Virus record (IMG/VR): IMGVR_UViG_3300033153_003975
Location: 1-31,009 of that record
Length of the DNA: 31,009 bases
Reading direction: 5' to 3' (one strand)
DNA from: a virus
The number at the start of each line of letters is the position of its first letter. Position 1 is the stretch's first letter. Below the pieces are notes generated by a model. It searched no databases, was not told the DNA's origin, and worked only from the letters and a program-made list of their open reading frames with translations. Below are positions 27,293 through 31,009 of this stretch, piece after piece. A program made the position numbers and the translations under genes.

Positions 27293-27517
27293 ATGAAAAA
27301 GATTACATCACAAAGACAATTGGCCGAAGCAGTTGGGACTACTCCCAGCAATATCGGGAATCTTATAAAGGGGAGGCAGAACGCGCCATTTGATTTGGCA
27401 AGCAAGATATCGAAAGCGTTAGGGTCAAGAAAAATCATGGCCTGGATGGATTCGACAAGGTGGGAAGAGAGGGCTGTTATTTTGGATAACGCGATTAAAC
27501 GAAATAAGGGGATGTGA
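27293..27517 (+). CDS. Small Cro/CI-type HTH regulator
   Basis: A 74-residue protein consisting mainly of an XRE-type helix-turn-helix: RQLAEAVGTTPSNIGNLIKG (turn and recognition helix) and FDLASKISKALG, followed by a short charged tail. It lacks the C-terminal dimerisation/cleavage domain of a CI repressor and is the size of a Cro or YdaS-like protein. It lies opposite the early minus-strand promoter at 27211-27239, which it probably controls. No ribosome site precedes the ATG. Confidence 0.75.
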   Translation: MKKITSQRQLAEAVGTTPSNIGNLIKGRQNAPFDLASKISKALGSRKIMAWMDSTRWEERAVILDNAIKRNKGM

Positions 27518-27518
27518 G

Positions 27519-27704
27519 ATGAAACAATACAGAAAAGGCGACGTTGTTAAGATCCTACCGTGTAGGCAAACTGGAGGCCGGGAAGAATACGGGCAGGTTT
27601 CGCGGTCAGAGTTTAAGGCGAAGGGCGATGGGAATATGACAATGGTCAGGATTGTTGGGCACAAGAAACCGTTACCGGCGTTTTTGGTGGCACGGCATTA
27701 TTAG
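27519..27704 (+). CDS. Small unknown protein (61 aa)
   Basis: A 61-residue protein starting one base after the regulator's stop codon, with AAGGGGATGTGAG as ribosome site. It is basic with beta character (YRKGDVVKILP, QVSRSEFK, MVRIVGHKKPLPAFLVARHY), giving the impression of a small barrel fold. No family recognised. Its coupling to the regulator suggests an early function. Confidence 0.6.
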   Translation: MKQYRKGDVVKILPCRQTGGREEYGQVSRSEFKAKGDGNMTMVRIVGHKKPLPAFLVARHY

Positions 27705-27718
27705 GGAGGGGGTGGGAT

Positions 27719-28528
27719 ATGGCGATAATCGAAGGCATGTCATTTGAAAAATACAAAGAGATAGATGCGCTAAACAATTCAACGCTCAGCCTTGTATCAA
27801 AATCATTGGGACTCATTGAGTGGAGCAAAAATTGCCCATCGGACGATAAGGAAGATGATGCCGGGGTTTTTGGCAACGCGCTTCATTGTTTAGTGCTAGA
27901 GCCGGACGAATTCGCGTCAAGATACATCGTGGCGCCGAAGTGTGACAGGAGAACAACGGAAGGCAAAAAGATTTATGCCGAGTTCGTTGAAACCAGAGGC
28001 AGCAAGATTCTTTTAGACCAAAAAATCATGAAGCAACTCGATCTTATGAGGGGGTCTGTCATGGCCCACCCGGAAGCAAGAAAGATGATCGAGGCAGCGC
28101 AAAAAGAGGTGACGTTTGTTTGCGAACGCGAAGGGCACCGTACCAAGTCAAGGCATGATCTTTTTATTTCTGGCGCCATGATTTCGGCAGACTTGAAAAG
28201 CATCGACCCAGGCTCAAGGGAATTTCACGAAGCATGGGGGGCAGCGGTAGAGAAACGACGATATGACGTTCAAGAGGCTCACTACAGGGCAGACGTTGAG
28301 CATGAGACAGGAGAGCCACTGAAGGGCTTTTTCTTTATCGCTGTGTCAAAGCGCCAAACTCTTGGGAGATATGAAACTCATGTCATGCGTCTTACAAACG
28401 AGCAGAGAGAACGAGGCGCCAAAGCAAGAAAAAGGGACATTGAAAAATACCTCAAAGGCATGGCATCCGGCAGGCTCCCAGGAATAGAGGTCACAGCTAC
28501 ACCAGCTTACGCAATGAGGGAGGAGTAA
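27719..28528 (+). CDS. PD-(D/E)XK exonuclease, RecE/DUF3799-like
   Basis: A 269-residue protein of the phage exonuclease family related to RecE (DUF3799). FGNALHCLVLEPDEF (with H56) matches motif I (G-x3-H); RTKSRHDLFISGAMISADLK supplies D147, D158 and K160 of the PD-(D/E)XK core; YDVQEAHYRAD is the downstream QxxxY motif. It would degrade one strand from a duplex end to expose single-stranded DNA for recombination. Start ATG 27719 follows GGAGGGGGTGGGAT. It is followed three bases later by a RecA-like ATPase, a likely partner. Confidence 0.85.
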   Translation: MAIIEGMSFEKYKEIDALNNSTLSLVSKSLGLIEWSKNCPSDDKEDDAGVFGNALHCLVLEPDEFASRYIVAPKCDRRTTEGKKIYAEFVETRGSKILLDQKIMKQLDLMRGSVMAHPEARKMIEAAQKEVTFVCEREGHRTKSRHDLFISGAMISADLKSIDPGSREFHEAWGAAVEKRRYDVQEAHYRADVEHETGEPLKGFFFIAVSKRQTLGRYETHVMRLTNEQRERGAKARKRDIEKYLKGMASGRLPGIEVTATPAYAMREE

Positions 28529-28531
28529 CCC

Positions 28532-29482
28532 ATGGGCATTCTAAATATCAGGCAGGCAGAGAGAACAGGGGCAAGGGGTGTGTTCGGGTTCGCAGGGCCC
28601 AGCGGTTCAGGGAAGACTTTGACAGCCCTTTATTTTGCATGGGGGCTTGCCGGGGGCGACGCATCAAAGGTCGGGTTTATTGACACAGAGAACCGTAGAG
28701 GATCACTGTATGCCGATAAGCTTGTTGACAAGAATGGGGAGATTCAAAAGTTCTTGATAGCCGACCTTGTGGCGCCATTCAGCCCACAGCGTTACATCTC
28801 AGCTATTCAGGAATTCCAGGCAGCAGGGGTTGAGGTACTTGTTATTGATTCGGTAACCCATGAATGGGAAGGCACCGGAGGATGCGAGGAAATAGCATCC
28901 GGAGAATCAAAGGCAAGTATCGGATGGATGAAGGCAAAGCAGTCTCACAAGCGCTTTATGAACACGATGCTTCAGTGCGATATGCATATTGTTCCGTGCA
29001 TCAGGGCGAGAGAGAAAACGAGCTTCCAGAACCCTAAAAAGCCAGTGTCTCTTGGGATCTGCCCTATTTGTGAAAAGAACTTTATGTTCGAGATGACGGC
29101 ATCTGTAATGATGGCAGATGAGGGCAGGCGCCAGTATGTCATGAAGTGCCCTGATGATTTAAGGCAGTTTCTTGGGCGCCAGGATGGTTACATTGATCAC
29201 AAGGACGGGTACAGGGTCAGGCAGTGGATAGACGGCGCCTCGCAGCAAGACAAGGCAGTCGAAAGCGCAAGGAACTTCCTCACCATGCACGCAGAAGATG
29301 GGGAAGATGTAGCAAGGGCCAATTGGGAAAACCTGCCAGAACAAGTCAGGTTTGCGCTTGGTGAAGGATTTAAGAACCAGCTCTTTGAATCTGCAGCTGC
29401 TTATTCTGGGATCACAAAATCTCAAAAAGAAGTCCCAAGCGATGAAGAAAGTTTTGCGTACCCAACAACATCAGAAGAATAA
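28532..29482 (+). CDS. RecA-like phage recombination ATPase (Sak4-type or related)
   Basis: A 316-residue P-loop protein: Walker A GPSGSGKT (22-29), a Walker B-like strand EVLVIDSVTHEW (101-112) and a probable sensor in MHIVPCIRAREKTS. A CPICEKNFMFEM segment and a following C-x-D stretch may hold a zinc. RecA-like single-domain ATPases of this kind (AAA_24, Sak4-like) accompany RecE-type exonucleases in phages and promote strand annealing or exchange. The pairing with the exonuclease gene supports this. The role as recombinase rather than another P-loop function is inference. Confidence 0.7.
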   Translation: MGILNIRQAERTGARGVFGFAGPSGSGKTLTALYFAWGLAGGDASKVGFIDTENRRGSLYADKLVDKNGEIQKFLIADLVAPFSPQRYISAIQEFQAAGVEVLVIDSVTHEWEGTGGCEEIASGESKASIGWMKAKQSHKRFMNTMLQCDMHIVPCIRAREKTSFQNPKKPVSLGICPICEKNFMFEMTASVMMADEGRRQYVMKCPDDLRQFLGRQDGYIDHKDGYRVRQWIDGASQQDKAVESARNFLTMHAEDGEDVARANWENLPEQVRFALGEGFKNQLFESAAAYSGITKSQKEVPSDEESFAYPTTSEE

Positions 29483-29515
29483 CAACAGCCCAGGGATGGG
29501 CGAGGAGGGTGTGGC
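29480..29515 (+). promoter_or_regulatory. Intergenic hairpin leader element (copy C)
   Basis: Starts at the ATPase stop codon: TAACAACA, GCCCA, loop GGGA, TGGGC, then GAGGAGGGTGTGGC and ATG. Same architecture as the elements at 883-923, 1407-1448 and 30508-30548. Confidence 0.55.
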
Positions 29516-29872
29516 ATGAGCGTGAAAAGCTTGGCTTTTGGGTTGGGATGTTCATGGGTGGCATTTTTTGTCGGTGCTGCGTTTGCTAATGTTGGGAATA
29601 TTCCAACAGAGCCAACCGAATCACCAGGAGGGATGCCGATAGCATTTTTTTTTATAACTGGAATTCCATTCCTTCTTGGCCTTATGGCTGGCAAGGGGGA
29701 ATACCCAATCCATACCCAATCATCAAAATTGACACCACGATTGGTTGATGTTACGGTTCAAAAAGAAAAAGCCCCAAGAGTTTGCGACTCATGGGGCTTC
29801 AAAACTAAATTTCCTGTCCGGGGAAATGATATGGGTAGAAAGTACCAAAACATTAAAGTGCTGTCAACCTAA
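29516..29872 (+). CDS. Small membrane protein with a poorly supported C-terminal tail
   Basis: A 118-residue protein with GGAGGGTGTGGC before its ATG. The first half has two hydrophobic segments: LAFGLGCSWVAFFVGAAFAN and PIAFFFITGIPFLLGLMAG, separated by a Pro/Glu-rich loop, so a two-helix membrane protein is likely. From about residue 65 the sequence is irregular, and the DNA there carries a minus-strand terminator-like hairpin (29769-29799). The tail may thus be recently added or not conserved. Function unknown; exclusion or lysis-related roles are possible. Confidence 0.55.
   Translation: MSVKSLAFGLGCSWVAFFVGAAFANVGNIPTEPTESPGGMPIAFFFITGIPFLLGLMAGKGEYPIHTQSSKLTPRLVDVTVQKEKAPRVCDSWGFKTKFPVRGNDMGRKYQNIKVLST
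29769..29799 (-). terminator. Minus-strand terminator-like hairpin within the + gene
   Basis: AAGCCCCA pairs with TGGGGCTT, with an inner GAGT/ACTC pairing. On the minus strand TTTTTCTTTTTG follows. No minus-strand gene is known upstream of it, but a minus TTGACA lies at 29862-29867. It may end a short antisense RNA or be a relic. Confidence 0.45.
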
Positions 29873-30211
29873 ATCCCTCCCCGCGCAGTTCTTCCAAGAT
29901 TTAAAAGGCAACCTCCTTGGATCGTAAAACGATTGGTCAACCTCCCAAAATAAAATCTATCGACGTCTGACCCGGACGCTAAACAGCGGAACACACGTAC
30001 CTTGATTTTGCGACTGCGGCATACGGCAGGACGGCAGGTGTCATGAGCCTGATTTAAATTCATCCGCTGATATATCGATAGGACCTTTTGCCCGGCAGGG
30101 ATTTTGGTTGTGATCTGTCCTTTGTGGAGGGAATACCTCCGCGTAAGCCAACGGGGCTAAGGTACGGATATAGGGGTTTTTGCGCGTGATGGATAGAGAA
30201 AAGGAGATGTG
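29873..30211. other. 339-base region without a recognised gene
   Basis: No frame with a credible start, ribosome site and protein-like composition was found on either strand; longer minus frames here lack ribosome sites and look like chance. Visible structure: ATCGT-AAA-ACGAT palindrome near 29930-29942, and a GGAGG-GAATA-CCTCC hairpin (30126-30140). I see no tRNA. A promoter for the next gene may lie here but I could not place it. Confidence 0.5.
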
Positions 30212-30505
30212 ATGAAACGTACAAAAACTCACAGAGGATTTGCTCTTTACGAGTTCGAAGATTTTTATAACGCGAAGTGCAGCATTCAGAAAAGTAGCCT
30301 TGCAGAATACGAAGCAATTTGGATTGGCATTGATGATGCGGATCCTAAAATCATGGCATCAAAGGTTATGGAAAATGGAACCGGGTGGGTAAAATATCCA
30401 ATACCTGAAGACGTATCGCTCAACACAAGGATGCATCTCACAAGGGATCAGGTCATTGAATTATTGCCAATCTTGAATAAATTTGCCGATACCGGTGAAC
30501 TGTAA
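30212..30505 (+). CDS. Conserved small phage protein of unknown function (97 aa)
   Basis: ATG 30212 has AAAAGGAG five bases upstream. The sequence YEFEDFYNAKCSIQKSSLAE, EAIWIGIDD, then TRMHLTRDQVIELLPILNKF, looks like a family of short phage and plasmid proteins with a Y-N/G-x-C-S-I-Q-x-S-S signature and RMHL near the C terminus; these lack an assigned function. Recognition is from memory of the signature. It is followed by the repeated leader element and another unknown gene. Confidence 0.7.
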   Translation: MKRTKTHRGFALYEFEDFYNAKCSIQKSSLAEYEAIWIGIDDADPKIMASKVMENGTGWVKYPIPEDVSLNTRMHLTRDQVIELLPILNKFADTGEL

Positions 30506-30507
30506 AA

Positions 30508-30548
30508 TAACAACAACACCCGCCGATGCGCGGGGATGGGGGTGTGAT
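30508..30548 (+). promoter_or_regulatory. Intergenic hairpin leader element (copy D)
   Basis: Lies after the stop at 30503-30505: TAACAACAACA, CCCGC, loop CGATGC, GCGGG, then GATGGGGGTGTGAT and the TTG start at 30549. Fourth copy of the stop-TAACAA-hairpin-GGAGG/GGGGG-TGTG layout. Confidence 0.5.
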
Positions 30549-30986
30549 TTGGATTCATATGAAATACGTTCAATCAAAGATATTTTCGACAAAGTGCCGA
30601 GTGACAAAGTGGACGAATGCCTTGATGGGCTGAAGGTTCTGCTTCACCAGGGGCATGCATTCAGGGCTGCACATGAGGCGGTGGGCGTAGAGTTTTTTTT
30701 CCCGGAAACCACAACATGGATAGATGATGGCAAGGGTGAGGTTGTAACGAGGCTGTTCAATAAGGAATCTGGTGAGGAGTTGGGGCGCATGGAGTTCAAG
30801 AGGGTGGAGGAGCCCGGCAAGCCTGATTCCTCCGACAAGCGGTGCGGGGCGTGCGAGCATACCCGTGAAGGCTTGGACTCCGACGGATATGTAAATTACC
30901 GTTGCGTTGCTGATAGAGCTAGTGGCATTCATTTGTGTGTTTACCTGGAGAAACCCGGACGCGACAAGTGGGAGGTGGCACGGTGA
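30549..30986 (+). CDS. Unknown protein with C-terminal Cys cluster
   Basis: A 145-residue protein probably starting at TTG 30549 (DSYEIRSIKDIFDKVPSDKV), since GGGGGTGTG lies just upstream; an ATG at 30483 lies inside the preceding gene and lacks support. The first 90 residues are charged and mixed (KVLLHQGHAFRAAHEAVGVE). The C terminus has CGACEHTREG, YRC and HLC, a zinc-knuckle pattern. Function unknown. It ends by overlapping the next start (GTGA). Confidence 0.6.
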   Translation: MDSYEIRSIKDIFDKVPSDKVDECLDGLKVLLHQGHAFRAAHEAVGVEFFFPETTTWIDDGKGEVVTRLFNKESGEELGRMEFKRVEEPGKPDSSDKRCGACEHTREGLDSDGYVNYRCVADRASGIHLCVYLEKPGRDKWEVAR

Positions 30987-31009
30987 ACCTACACACGAAA
31001 CTCAAACTA
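30983..31009 (+). CDS. Start of a further gene, cut by the window end
   Basis: GTG 30983 overlaps the preceding stop (GTGA) and has GGGAGG seven bases upstream. Only NLHTKLKL is visible, so no product can be named. Confidence 0.45.

Noticed and set aside
29930-30100. Possible tRNA in the gene-poor stretch
   Set aside because: No 7-bp acceptor pairing with a T-loop TTCRA at the right distance could be found by eye.
29869-30317. Overlapping minus-strand frames in the gene-poor stretch
   Set aside because: No ribosome sites, Arg/Ser/Cys-rich chance composition, and one runs into the start of a supported + gene.

Overview
The window is a stretch of a P22-like short-tailed phage (podovirus) or prophage that infects a Gram-negative host. 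Homology and gene order both show this: portal (3' end only), scaffold, coat, a small head protein, gp4-like tail accessory factor, gp10-like plug, a protein in the tail-needle position, three ejection proteins and a tailspike with a P22-type head-binding domain all run left to right on the + strand from 1 to about 17.56 kb. Temperate-style control genes (Rha, a small Cro/CI-like regulator, O-like initiator, DnaB) suggest a temperate phage, but no integrase or attachment site is visible. I cannot name the host genus from the sequence.

Layout. (1) 1-496: end of the portal gene and a terminator. (2) 530-3045: a minus-strand island of small accessory genes ending upstream in rha. It splits portal from scaffold, and a divergent control region (3046-3321) with operator-like repeats separates it from a + strand DEDDh exonuclease (3322-3906). 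(3) 3997-17556: virion genes. (4) 17576-17599: hairpin terminator where the late (+) and early (-) operons converge. (5) 17606-23138: minus-strand replication operon read from a near-consensus promoter at 23163-23191: HTH protein, unknown, O-like initiator with 11-bp iterons, DnaB helicase, PAPS-reductase-like protein, RMF-like protein, two HTH-like proteins, RuvC-like resolvase, and a MazG/cell-wall-hydrolase fusion. (6) 23240-27078: minus-strand early operon of very small, overlapping genes, many with paired cysteines, plus an HNH-AP2 endonuclease. (7) 27079-27292: early control region with back-to-back promoters and a terminator in the minus-strand leader. (8) 27293-31009: + strand operon with the small repressor-like protein, a RecE-like nuclease, a RecA-like ATPase, a membrane protein and two unknowns.

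How it works together. The early region supplies regulation, recombination and replication; the + operon builds and packages the virion. Nearly all minus-strand genes are joined by ATGA, GTGA, TGATG or TAATG overlaps, so translation is probably coupled along each operon. I found several short genes (43-58 codons) that fill apparent gaps.

Most interesting points: a repeated intergenic leader (stop codon, TAACAA, hairpin, GGAGG-type ribosome site) at four gene joints; a PAPS-reductase gene flanked by 44-47-base direct repeats; a MazG-hydrolase fusion with its own internal start; a tailspike with a Sec-type signal peptide; a terminator in the early leader; 11-base iterons inside the initiator gene; and two places where adjacent overlapping frames look like one split protein.
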